Part shown: one piece after another, positions 24,042-34,526 of the stretch
How positions within the stretch are numbered: position 1 is the stretch's first letter
Layout: every line of letters starts with the position of its first letter
Source of the DNA: Anaerolineales bacterium
Lineage (GTDB): Bacteria; Chloroflexota; Anaerolineae; JAAEKA01
Direction: 5' to 3'
Assembly (NCBI GenBank): GCA_020634615.1
Contig: JACKBI010000011.1
Span: 154,938-218,937 of the forward strand
DNA length: 64,000 bases
Program-made: the position numbers and the translations under genes
Notes under the pieces: generated by a model
Database searches by the model: none
The model's input: the letters and a program-made list of their open reading frames with translations, nothing else
Told to the model about the DNA's origin: nothing

Positions 24042-25118
24042 ATGCTGAAAAACCTCAGAAGGCGTGTCTCCGGTACGACCATCGCAATGTGGATCATCGG
24101 CTTCATCTTGCTGGTGGTAGTTATCGTCGGCGTGGTACGCACGCTGATGATCGGAAAATACACCGGCGCCGACTGGACGGATCTCTTCGTCTATGGCATC
24201 TCGCAGGGAAGCGTCTATGCCTTGATCGCTCTGGGATACACCATGGTTTATGGTATCCTCAGAATGATCAACTTTGCCCATGGCGATATCTTTATGGCCG
24301 GTGCGTTTTTTGGTTATTTTACAGCCATCGTATTTGAAAAGAACGGCTTCTTCGACAGTCCCACGGTTGACGGAAAACTGGTCCTGGCATTGGTGGTCGT
24401 TACACTCGTCGCAGCTGCTGGAGCCGCCGGTCTGGCGATCTTGCTGGAACGAATTGCCTACCGCCCCCTGCGCCGCGCGCCGCGATTGGTGCCGTTAATC
24501 ACTGCCATCGGTGCTTCCTTCTTCCTCGAGTATTCCTTCCTCGGTCTGTTTGGTTCGGGTATCAAGGGTTTTCCTGAGATCGATGCGCTCAAAGGACGAG
24601 TGTCGATCTTTGGAGTCGAGATTCTTAAGACTCAGGTCGTTGTAATCGTTGCTTCTTTTGTCATGTTAATCGCGCTTTGGCTTTTCGTTCAGCGCAGTAA
24701 GATGGGCAAGGCGATCCAGGCAGTCTCGGAAGACAAGGATGCGGCCGCGCTGATGGGCATCAACGTCGATCGCTCGATCATGATTACCTTCCTGGTCGGC
24801 GGCGCGCTGGCCGGAGCGGCCGGTGTGCTCTATGCGCTGCTGTTCAGACAGGTCTACTTCTTCATGGGTTTCTTCCCGGGCCTCAAAGCCTTTACGGCGG
24901 CGGTGCTGGGCGGCATCGGCAACATCGCCGGAGCCATGGTGGGTGGTCTCTTCCTGGGCATTGCCGAATCGCTGTTCCCCAACCTGGTGCTGGATGGCCT
25001 CGGTATCCCGGCGCCATACCAACTGAAAGACGCACTGGCGTTCCTGCTGCTGGTGCTGGTGCTGATCTTCCGCCCAACAGGTATTCTGGGCGAACGTCTC
25101 GCTACCAAGAAAGCATAA
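24042..25118 (+). CDS. livH: branched-chain amino acid ABC transporter permease LivH
   Basis: 358 residues. One of two membrane subunits. It has about eight helices and the LivH signatures GISQGSVYALIALGYTMVYG and RMINFAHGDIFMAGAFFGY near the N-terminus and AFTAAVLGGIGNIAGAMVGG toward the end (coupling region). The N-terminus carries an extra helix (about 15-35) before the core, and the total is about 60 residues longer than typical LivH. CGGAG precedes the ATG. livM follows 9 bp later. Confidence 0.9.
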   Translation: MLKNLRRRVSGTTIAMWIIGFILLVVVIVGVVRTLMIGKYTGADWTDLFVYGISQGSVYALIALGYTMVYGILRMINFAHGDIFMAGAFFGYFTAIVFEKNGFFDSPTVDGKLVLALVVVTLVAAAGAAGLAILLERIAYRPLRRAPRLVPLITAIGASFFLEYSFLGLFGSGIKGFPEIDALKGRVSIFGVEILKTQVVVIVASFVMLIALWLFVQRSKMGKAIQAVSEDKDAAALMGINVDRSIMITFLVGGALAGAAGVLYALLFRQVYFFMGFFPGLKAFTAAVLGGIGNIAGAMVGGLFLGIAESLFPNLVLDGLGIPAPYQLKDALAFLLLVLVLIFRPTGILGERLATKKA

Positions 25119-25127
25119 GGGTGTGCC

Positions 25128-26762
25128 ATGAAACGAACGTCTCCCTTTAGTTGGATGACTCCGGTAACCACTGGGTTGATCGGCGGTGTCGTGGCGTTGT
25201 TCCTGTGTCTGGTTGGCATCGTCGAGGCCTCGCTGGGGCGCTACGTCATCACCGGCATCGTTACCATGGGCCAGGTCTTTGTGCTGGCCGTCTACGCTAT
25301 CTTCGCCATGCAGGCGGCCCAGAAGGCGGCGCCGGGCCAGGACGAGAAACCGGCGCCGTTTCGCACTCTGGCCTCCGGCGCCATCTCCGGCTTGATGATC
25401 AGCGTCGTGCTGGCCATCTTCGTGCTGCTTGGCCAGCAGATCGATCTGCGCGCCGTGTTCATCCATGCCACGCCTGTCCTGTATGATCTGCTGACCTTTG
25501 GGCTAGGGGTGCCGCAAGGCATCTTCGTGCTGCTGGGCTTCGGCATCCTGATGGGCGTCCTGTTTGGCGCGATGGCGCTGCTCCCATCTGCGTTGCGCCG
25601 ATCGCTGGGCGCCGGACTGATCGCGGTGCCATTGGTGGCTGTTATTTACAGCTCGCTCTTTTCGGGACGCGGGCTATCCGCCTTTCAGGCGCTGGCTGTG
25701 TTTGTGGTCGTTGGCCTGGCGCTCTTCCTCTGGGGAAGGTACCAACAACCCGTGCGCGCTCGGGCAAACGCGCTGCCAGCCCGCCAGCAACGCAGCATGA
25801 GACTCGGTCTCTGGGTTGTCGCCATCCTGTTCGTGCTGGCGCTGCCGGCGCTGGGAACCTATCCCAGCGAGGTGCTGGTGATCACCGGCATCTTTGTGCT
25901 GATGGGCCTGGGGTTGAACATCGTGGTCGGCTATGCTGGCCTGCTGGACCTTGGCTACGTTGCCTTCTTTGCCATCGGCGCGTACGTGATGGCGATTCTC
26001 ACGTCGCCTGAAATCACCTGGTTCCCGTTCAGCGGCAACTTCTGGATCGCGCTGCCATTCGCCGTGCTGGCTGCAACGCTGGCGGGCGTGATTTTGGGCA
26101 TTCCGGTGCTCAACATGCGCGGTGACTACCTGGCCATTGTGACGCTAGGCTTCGGCGAGATCATCCGCCTGGTTGCTCTGTCCGACTGGCTCAAACCACT
26201 GATCGGCGGTTCCAACGGTATCACCCAGATTCCGAAGCCGGTCGTCTTCGGTTTCTCGTTCGATAATCCGCAGAAGCTCTACTACATCGTGGTGATCGGA
26301 TGTGTGATCGCAGCGTTCATCGCAACCCGGTTGAAATATTCGCGGCTGGGCCGCAACTGGATGGCCATTCGTGAGGACGAGGACGTGGCGCAGGCTATGG
26401 GTATCGATCTGGTGCGCAACAAGCTGATGGCCTTTGCCACGGGCGCTGCGCTGTCTGGCCTGGCCGGCGCGCTTTTCGCCACCAAACTGACGTCCATCTA
26501 CCCGCACAGCTTCAACCTGCTGGTGTCGATCAACGTCCTGGCGGTCATCATCGTCGGCGGGCTGGGCAGCATACCGGGTGTCATCATCGGTGCGGTCGCG
26601 CTGGTGGGTCTGCCTGAGCTGCTACGCGAGTTCGCCGAATATCGCCTGCTGGTCTACGGTGCAGTGCTGGTATTCATGATGCTCAAGCGACCGGAGGGCT
26701 TGCTGCCTGAAGCAAGACGAAAGCTGGAGTTGCATGAGCTTTCACCGGACGTAGCGGAGTAA
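25128..26762 (+). CDS. livM: branched-chain amino acid ABC transporter permease LivM, N-terminally extended
   Basis: 544 residues. The C-terminal 310 or so residues are a normal LivM permease: VGYAGLLDLGYVAFFAIGAY, LNMRGDYLAIVTLGFGEIIR, GSNGITQIPKP and NVLAVIIVGGLGSIPGVIIG (EAA-like coupling loop). The first 220 residues add about six further hydrophobic segments (PVTTGLIGGVVALFLCLVGI, ITGIVTMGQVFVLAVYAIFA and others) not present in the E. coli protein. Whether they form a separate bundle is not clear. It pairs with LivH; livG follows after 4 bp. Confidence 0.88.
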   Translation: MKRTSPFSWMTPVTTGLIGGVVALFLCLVGIVEASLGRYVITGIVTMGQVFVLAVYAIFAMQAAQKAAPGQDEKPAPFRTLASGAISGLMISVVLAIFVLLGQQIDLRAVFIHATPVLYDLLTFGLGVPQGIFVLLGFGILMGVLFGAMALLPSALRRSLGAGLIAVPLVAVIYSSLFSGRGLSAFQALAVFVVVGLALFLWGRYQQPVRARANALPARQQRSMRLGLWVVAILFVLALPALGTYPSEVLVITGIFVLMGLGLNIVVGYAGLLDLGYVAFFAIGAYVMAILTSPEITWFPFSGNFWIALPFAVLAATLAGVILGIPVLNMRGDYLAIVTLGFGEIIRLVALSDWLKPLIGGSNGITQIPKPVVFGFSFDNPQKLYYIVVIGCVIAAFIATRLKYSRLGRNWMAIREDEDVAQAMGIDLVRNKLMAFATGAALSGLAGALFATKLTSIYPHSFNLLVSINVLAVIIVGGLGSIPGVIIGAVALVGLPELLREFAEYRLLVYGAVLVFMMLKRPEGLLPEARRKLELHELSPDVAE

Positions 26763-26766
26763 CCCC

Positions 26767-27538
<772 letters not shown>

Positions 27539-27561
<23 letters not shown>

Positions 27562-28252
27562 CATCCACACCTACTACGGCGCCATCCACGCGCTGAAGGG
27601 GATCACGGTCACGGTCGACAAGGGCGAGATCGTCACCCTGATCGGCGCGAACGGCGCGGGCAAGACGACAACGCTGAACACGATCTGCGGCATCTACCAC
27701 CCGCGCCAGGGAACCATCGTGCTGGACGGCGAGCCGATCCACGACATGCCTGCCCATACAATCGTTACCCGCGGGTTGTCGCAATCGCCAGAAGGCAGGC
27801 GCGTGTTTGGCCGTCTGTCCGTGGCCGAGAACCTTGAGATGGGCGCGTTCACCCGCAAGGACAAAGCCGGTATCAAACGTGACCTGGAGCGCGTCTATGA
27901 GCTGTTCCCGCGCCTTCTGGAACGACGCAAGCAGTTGGCCGGCACGTTATCCGGCGGCGAGCAGCAAATGCTGGCCATGGGCCGCGCCTTGATGGCCAGT
28001 CCGCGCTTGCTGCTGCTGGACGAACCATCCATGGGCCTGGCGCCGATGCTGGTCGATCTGATTTTCGACACCATCAAGGAGATCAACGCGCAGGGCGTCA
28101 CGGTGCTGCTGGTCGAGCAAAACGCGCTGGTGGCCCTGTCCATCGCCAACCGCGCCTATGTTCTGGAAACCGGCAGCATCGTCCTCAGCGGCACCGGCCA
28201 GGAGCTGCTGAACAATCCTGAAGTAATGAAGTCGTATCTGGGAATTGATTAG
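27539..28252 (+). CDS. livF: branched-chain amino acid ABC transporter ATP-binding protein LivF
   Basis: 237 residues. Walker A GANGAGKTTTLNTICG, Q-loop LSQSPEGRRVFGRLSV, signature LSGGEQQMLAMGRALM, Walker B LLLLDEPSMGLAPM and H-loop VEQNALVAL, the LivF pattern. The frame opens at 27506, but the ATG at 27539, inside the end of livG, gives the standard N-terminus (MALLEATDIHTYYG). The last gene of the livKHMGF operon. Confidence 0.93.
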
Positions 28253-28432
28253 GCGGAGAGGGCGAGGAAGGGAAAGAAGGGAAAAGAGGGAACTGAAGGA
28301 AAAACAGGGACACGGAGGGCTTCGCGCAACTCCGCTTCCCATGATGGCTACCTTGAGACCCACTAACCGATCCGGTTTCCCTCGTTTCCTTCCTTTCCCT
28401 GTTTCCCCTCCTTTCCCTCTCCCGTTGCCATG
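28253..28432. repeat. purine tract and inverted pyrimidine tract after livF
   Basis: GGAAGGGAAAGAAGGG-type DNA (28264-28310) is followed by about 65 bp of mixed sequence and then a TTTCCCTCGTTTCC-type tract (28376-28426), roughly the reverse complement of the first. The MBL gene starts right behind it and has no ribosome-binding site. Confidence 0.7.
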
Positions 28433-29326
28433 GACCTCGTACAACTCACTGACAGTGCATACCACCTGCGGGCCGGCTCCAACGCCGGCCTTCTTGTGCA
28501 GGACGGGCGGGCGCTGCTGGTAGACACCGGGCTGGATCGCGATGCCGCTCGCCGCATCCTCAAACACGTGACGGCGCTGAACGTCGAATTGGCCGGTGTG
28601 CTGGTCACTCATGCCCACGCGGACCACTTTGGCGGCGCGGGCGAGATCAAGCGGCGAACTGGAGCGCCCGTGCTGGCGCCGGCGTTTGAGGCTGCCGTAG
28701 TTGAGAACCCCGCGCTGGAGCCGGTCTATCTCTTCAGCGGCGCGCAGCCGACGAAAGAATTGCAGGGCAAATTCATTCTCGCGCAACCCTGCCAACTGGA
28801 CGGGCTGGTGTCGCCGGGCAGACAGGACGTGTTCGGTTTCGACATCGAGGTGATCCCAGCACCCGGCCACGCCCACAACCAGATGATGGTCGGCTGGCCC
28901 GAAGGCCGGGTCTGTTTCGCCGCCGATGCCTATTTTCCTCCCGAGGTATTGGACAAATACGGCGTCCCGTTTTACGTTGACATCGACCAGACGCTGGCGA
29001 CGTTGGAGTTGCTGCCTGCCATGCCGTACAACGTCTTCGCCCAGGGCCATGGCGACGCATACGATCGCGGCGGTCTGGAGGAAGTCATCGAGTACAACAT
29101 CCGGCGCGTCGAGACGATACGCGAGCTTGTCTATGAGGCGTTGGCCGCGCCGGCTGATGACGGCCAGATACTGAAAAATGTGGCCGACTCGCTCGACATT
29201 CGCATCGAGCAGCCGGCCATCTATTATCTGACGCGCACCACCATCCACGCCTGTCTCAACTCGCTGCGCCAGGCCGGCCGCGCCGATCTCACATTGGATG
29301 ACAACCGACTGCTCTGGTGCAGTTAA
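28430..29326 (+). CDS. MBL-fold metallo-hydrolase
   Basis: 298 residues. Metallo-beta-lactamase fold with the metal-binding signature THAHADHFGGAGE (about residues 60-72), upstream strand LLVDTGLDRDAARRIL, later ligands in PAPGHAHNQMMVGW (His) and FAADAYFPPE (Asp), and FAQGHGDAYDRGG (last His). The C-terminal 90 residues are helical and may recognise the substrate. Members include glyoxalase II, lactonases and flavodiiron-like enzymes. The exact reaction is unknown. Its ATG lies within a pyrimidine-rich repeat with no Shine-Dalgarno sequence, so the true start may be nearby. Confidence 0.8.
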   Translation: MDLVQLTDSAYHLRAGSNAGLLVQDGRALLVDTGLDRDAARRILKHVTALNVELAGVLVTHAHADHFGGAGEIKRRTGAPVLAPAFEAAVVENPALEPVYLFSGAQPTKELQGKFILAQPCQLDGLVSPGRQDVFGFDIEVIPAPGHAHNQMMVGWPEGRVCFAADAYFPPEVLDKYGVPFYVDIDQTLATLELLPAMPYNVFAQGHGDAYDRGGLEEVIEYNIRRVETIRELVYEALAAPADDGQILKNVADSLDIRIEQPAIYYLTRTTIHACLNSLRQAGRADLTLDDNRLLWCS

Positions 29327-29343
29327 CCGCTCGTCCGAAACGC

Positions 29344-29375
29344 GAAGCCCGGCTTTTTCGGTAAAGCCGGGCTTC
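29344..29375 (+). terminator. terminator of the MBL gene
   Basis: A perfect 13-bp stem (GAAGCCCGGCTTT with AAAGCCGGGCTTC) with a TTCGGT loop, 17 bp after the stop. The following T-run is weak. Confidence 0.7.
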
Positions 29376-29400
29376 TGATCTGTGTGTAACGTGGCGGGAA

Positions 29401-29432
29401 GAAGTCGAGCCTTGCCGAAAAAGCTCGACTTC
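29401..29432 (-). terminator. hairpin at the end of the convergent minus-strand gene
   Basis: A 10-bp perfect stem (GAAGTCGAGC with GCTCGACTTC), loop of 12 nt, 9 bp beyond the stop of the acyl-ACP-reductase-like gene. No long T-tract. Confidence 0.55.
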
Positions 29433-29440
29433 GTTGTGAG

Positions 29441-31636
<2,196 letters not shown>

Positions 31637-31760
31637 GGTGGTATCCTTTTCTGCCCGCGGAACAAGATGCGCGCCAGCGGTGATTACCCTACAATACCCC
31701 CATCTGTTGTTTTTGTGTATGACGCAGGTCAGGAATCGGGGCAGGAATTCGGACGCGCAC

Positions 31761-32016
31761 GGTTCGTAGTAGGCGCTTCAGCGCCGTGCGCGCCCGTAAG
31801 CGCTGATGAAAGCTCAGAAAATAAACCGGCAATTGCACCGCGACGCCCGCCGGAGGCTGAAAGCCATCCGGCTACAACGTGGAAGGTCCTTCGGGCCTGG
31901 ATCCTAGCCCTGAAAGGGCTTCCACCTCGTAGCCCGATCCGTTATACGGTCGGGCGGGCCTCGCTGGGCGATTACCGGGTAAAATTCTCAAGTTTCATAT
32001 GCGCCTACTACGAACC
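31761..32016. repeat. 256-bp element with perfect 16-bp terminal inverted repeats
   Basis: GGTTCGTAGTAGGCGC (31761-31776) and its exact reverse complement at 32001-32016 bound a non-coding element in the 389-bp gap. Inside (31880-31965) is a hairpin-rich core with GGGCTTCCACCTCGTAGCCC. A related core lies at 37838-37975 in a different arrangement. Confidence 0.85.
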
Positions 32017-32025
32017 GCCGGATGA

Positions 32026-32490
32026 TCAGCGCCGCTCCACCGGCGCACCCTGAACAGCTTCCACCGCGTCGAGGAAGTCCTGCGGCACTTCAGCTTTGCT
32101 GCCGGTGGCCGGGTCGATCATCACCTGTACGCTGCGGCCGGTTGCCACCAGGCGCCCGGTTGTCTGCTCGCTGACCTCGTATTCGAATACAAAGCTGGTG
32201 CGTCCTGCCGACGGCATGCGCACCGCGACCTCCAGCGTCTCCCCCAGGTAGGCCGGTGACTTGAAGCCAATCGTCAGTTCCACCAGGACAAACGGGACGT
32301 TGACGCCAAACTCGTGGCCCGACGTCGGCAGGCCGAGTCTTGCGACCACGGCGCGCAGGAACGCCACCCGGCCGATCTCGAGGTACGAGGCGTATACGGC
32401 GTTGTTGACGTGGCCCAGGGTGTCCAGGTCACGGTAGCGGACGGCAACCGGGGCGACTACCCCGGCTGTCGGATTTGCTGAGTCGGCCAT
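32026..32490 (-). CDS. acyl-CoA thioesterase (hotdog fold)
   Basis: 154 residues. Hotdog-fold thioesterase of the 4-hydroxybenzoyl-CoA type: VRYRDLDTLGHVNNAVYASY with the catalytic Asp and the HVNN motif (about 18-37), then LEIGRVAFLR and VLVELTIGFKSPAYLGETLE. It hydrolyses an acyl-CoA or acyl-ACP; chain specificity is unknown. Its ATG overlaps the stop of the preceding gene (TGATG, 32488-32492). The reading order is amidase proteins, thioesterase, then the repeat element and the reductase-like gene. Confidence 0.85.
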   Translation of the reverse strand: MADSANPTAGVVAPVAVRYRDLDTLGHVNNAVYASYLEIGRVAFLRAVVARLGLPTSGHEFGVNVPFVLVELTIGFKSPAYLGETLEVAVRMPSAGRTSFVFEYEVSEQTTGRLVATGRSVQVMIDPATGSKAEVPQDFLDAVEAVQGAPVERR

Positions 32491-34526
32491 CAGGCCCTCC
32501 CTTCAAGAATCAGTCGAACGCGGGCCATCAAGTCGTCCTTGAAGACCGCGCCCTGCAACCACTGTGCGCCCGGTGAGACGATGCCCGGCTCGACTTCGCT
32601 GCGGCCGAAGACGCGCTCCGCCGGCAGATTCAGGTCGTACAGCAGCCAGGCGATGACCTCGGCGGCTCCCTGTAACTGCGCGTCCGACGGCACAGTCTTG
32701 GAGAAGTTGCCGGCCAGCGCCAGCGCGACACCGGTAACGTTGATGGACTCTTCCTGTGTCTGCGGCAGCACAGCCTCCAGCGGCTCCATCCAGTAACTCG
32801 CGCCGTCGCCGTCTATCAGGAAGTGATAACGGACCCCCGGCAGCCCGCGGGCTGCCTCCATCTCCGCCAGGCGCTCCGGCGTCGTGTCGTCGCGGGTGTT
32901 GGTCTGGTGAACGATGATCTGGGTGATGTCGGACAGCGACCGCGTCGGGTAGCCGTTGCCGACGCCGACCGGCGGCGGGACGGGCAGATGATCGGTCAGC
33001 GCCGGCGGCAGCGGGCGGGCGGCCCGTCCGCTCGTCGGTTCGTCGCGCACGTCTTCCATGCCTTCCGGCTGGCGCACCGGCGCGGTCGCGTCGGCATCGC
33101 TGGCCAGACGGCGCGCCTCGGCCAGCAGCGAGTCGACCTGCGGCTTGAGCTGGCGCGCGACCGTGGCGCCGTTGCTCAGCGGCGGCATCTGGCTTTGCGC
33201 CTGGCGCACGGCGGTGTCAAGCTGCGCGGCTTGCTGTGCGGCCGGCTGGACGGCATCGACGCGGCTGCGCAGGTCGGCAATGCGGCTGCGCAACGCGTCG
33301 GCCTGCCCGGCGCTGATCTGGCCGCTGGCTTGCATGGCGTTGACGCGCAGCAACTGCTGGCCCAGCCGCGCCTGCAAGCCTGTCACCTGTTGCGGCAGCA
33401 GCGCGGCCTCCTGCGCCGCGACAGCCAGCGCGCTCAGGTCCGTTTGCAGGCCGGTCACCTTGGTCGTGTAGCCGGCAAGCTGGCGCTGGGCTGTCTCCAG
33501 CGCGGTCACCAGGATGCGTATCTGTCGCTGCAAGGTAGCCAGATCGGTGGTCGCTTGCGGCGGCGGCGGTGGCGGCGGCGGGGCTATCTGGTTGAGCGTC
33601 GCGATGTTCGAGATGATCGTGATCGGCTGCTGGTTGTTGTCCAGGCCCAGATGCCGGAAGGTCTCCCAGCGGCCGGCGTGCCCGACCTGAAACAGGCAGC
33701 AGCCCAGGACGTAGCTGTTATCGCGCAGCAGTTCGCTGTTGTACCACTGGAGCGAGTTCCAGTAGGACGCCTGCGACACGCTGTCGGGCGGGTAGAGCCA
33801 GCCCACGTCGCCGGCGCCGTCGTTGGGGTACTTGTACATGCGCGCCAGGCCCGCTTCGCTGATGATGGCGCGGTGACGGTCGCCGTATTGCTGGCGGATG
33901 CCGGTCATGCACGGGCGATAGAGCAGCGCGCCGGTGGCTGTGACCGGCGTCGGCTCCAGCGTCGGCCAGCCGTATTCGTGGAAGCCCAGGTAGACGTAGG
34001 TCGCCAGGGTGCGCGGGAACCAGCGGGTGTAGTCCTCCGGCCGGGCGAAATTGCCGGCCGCGAAGTTGAACGCCAGCGCTTCCACGCCGGAGCGCATGAG
34101 GGTCTCGCGAAAGGCAACCTGGAATTGGTCATACGCGGCGGCGCGGCGCTGCCATGCCGCGTCAGGCTGGCCACCGGGGAACGTGCCGGGGCCAGGCAAG
34201 GACTCGTTGAGGCTCATCCAGGCGTCGATGAGCAGCCGGCCGTTGGCCTTCTCCGTCGCCATGCCGAAGTCGTAGGCCAGAATCCGCTCTGCAAACGCGC
34301 GGCCGGCCGCGGCCGGATCGGGACTGTCCAGCCAGGCCGTCTGCTCTGCCAGGTCCACGAAGAGCCGGCCAACCACAAAGGAGTTGGGTGACAGCGTGGT
34401 GCGGATGTCGCGCAACAGGCCGCGGTCCTGGGCGTGGATCAGGATGGTGGGCGGCTTGACCTGGTTGATGGCGTCGCGCAGGAATTGTGTCGTTGTGTTT
34501 TCGATGTAAAAGCCGAGGCGGTTCAT
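32490..34526 (-). CDS. modular protein: GH-A-type barrel, Pro8 hinge, coiled coil, degenerate amidase domain
   Basis: 678 residues. Residues 1-310 look like a TIM-barrel glycosidase of clan GH-A, with candidate acid/base in MSLNES (N107, E108) and nucleophile in IISEAG (E224). A run of eight prolines (316-323) leads into a long coiled coil (about 325-480). The C-terminal domain (about 530-675) is a type-2 amidase/PGRP fold: IIVHQTNTRDD keeps the first zinc His (H540), but the usual GH...CPG ligand motif reads GRSEV...SPG, so R642 and S651 replace His and Cys. That domain is probably a binding module. No signal peptide is visible. The frame opens 82 codons earlier; GGAGG supports ATG 34526, which overlaps the upstream stop (ATGA). 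Confidence 0.7.
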   Translation of the reverse strand: MNRLGFYIENTTTQFLRDAINQVKPPTILIHAQDRGLLRDIRTTLSPNSFVVGRLFVDLAEQTAWLDSPDPAAAGRAFAERILAYDFGMATEKANGRLLIDAWMSLNESLPGPGTFPGGQPDAAWQRRAAAYDQFQVAFRETLMRSGVEALAFNFAAGNFARPEDYTRWFPRTLATYVYLGFHEYGWPTLEPTPVTATGALLYRPCMTGIRQQYGDRHRAIISEAGLARMYKYPNDGAGDVGWLYPPDSVSQASYWNSLQWYNSELLRDNSYVLGCCLFQVGHAGRWETFRHLGLDNNQQPITIISNIATLNQIAPPPPPPPPQATTDLATLQRQIRILVTALETAQRQLAGYTTKVTGLQTDLSALAVAAQEAALLPQQVTGLQARLGQQLLRVNAMQASGQISAGQADALRSRIADLRSRVDAVQPAAQQAAQLDTAVRQAQSQMPPLSNGATVARQLKPQVDSLLAEARRLASDADATAPVRQPEGMEDVRDEPTSGRAARPLPPALTDHLPVPPPVGVGNGYPTRSLSDITQIIVHQTNTRDDTTPERLAEMEAARGLPGVRYHFLIDGDGASYWMEPLEAVLPQTQEESINVTGVALALAGNFSKTVPSDAQLQGAAEVIAWLLYDLNLPAERVFGRSEVEPGIVSPGAQWLQGAVFKDDLMARVRLILEGRA

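Noticed and set aside
32823..34391. 522-residue plus-strand frame opposite the 678-residue modular protein
   Set aside because: Arg/Gly/Val-rich shadow of the real gene; no family resemblance.
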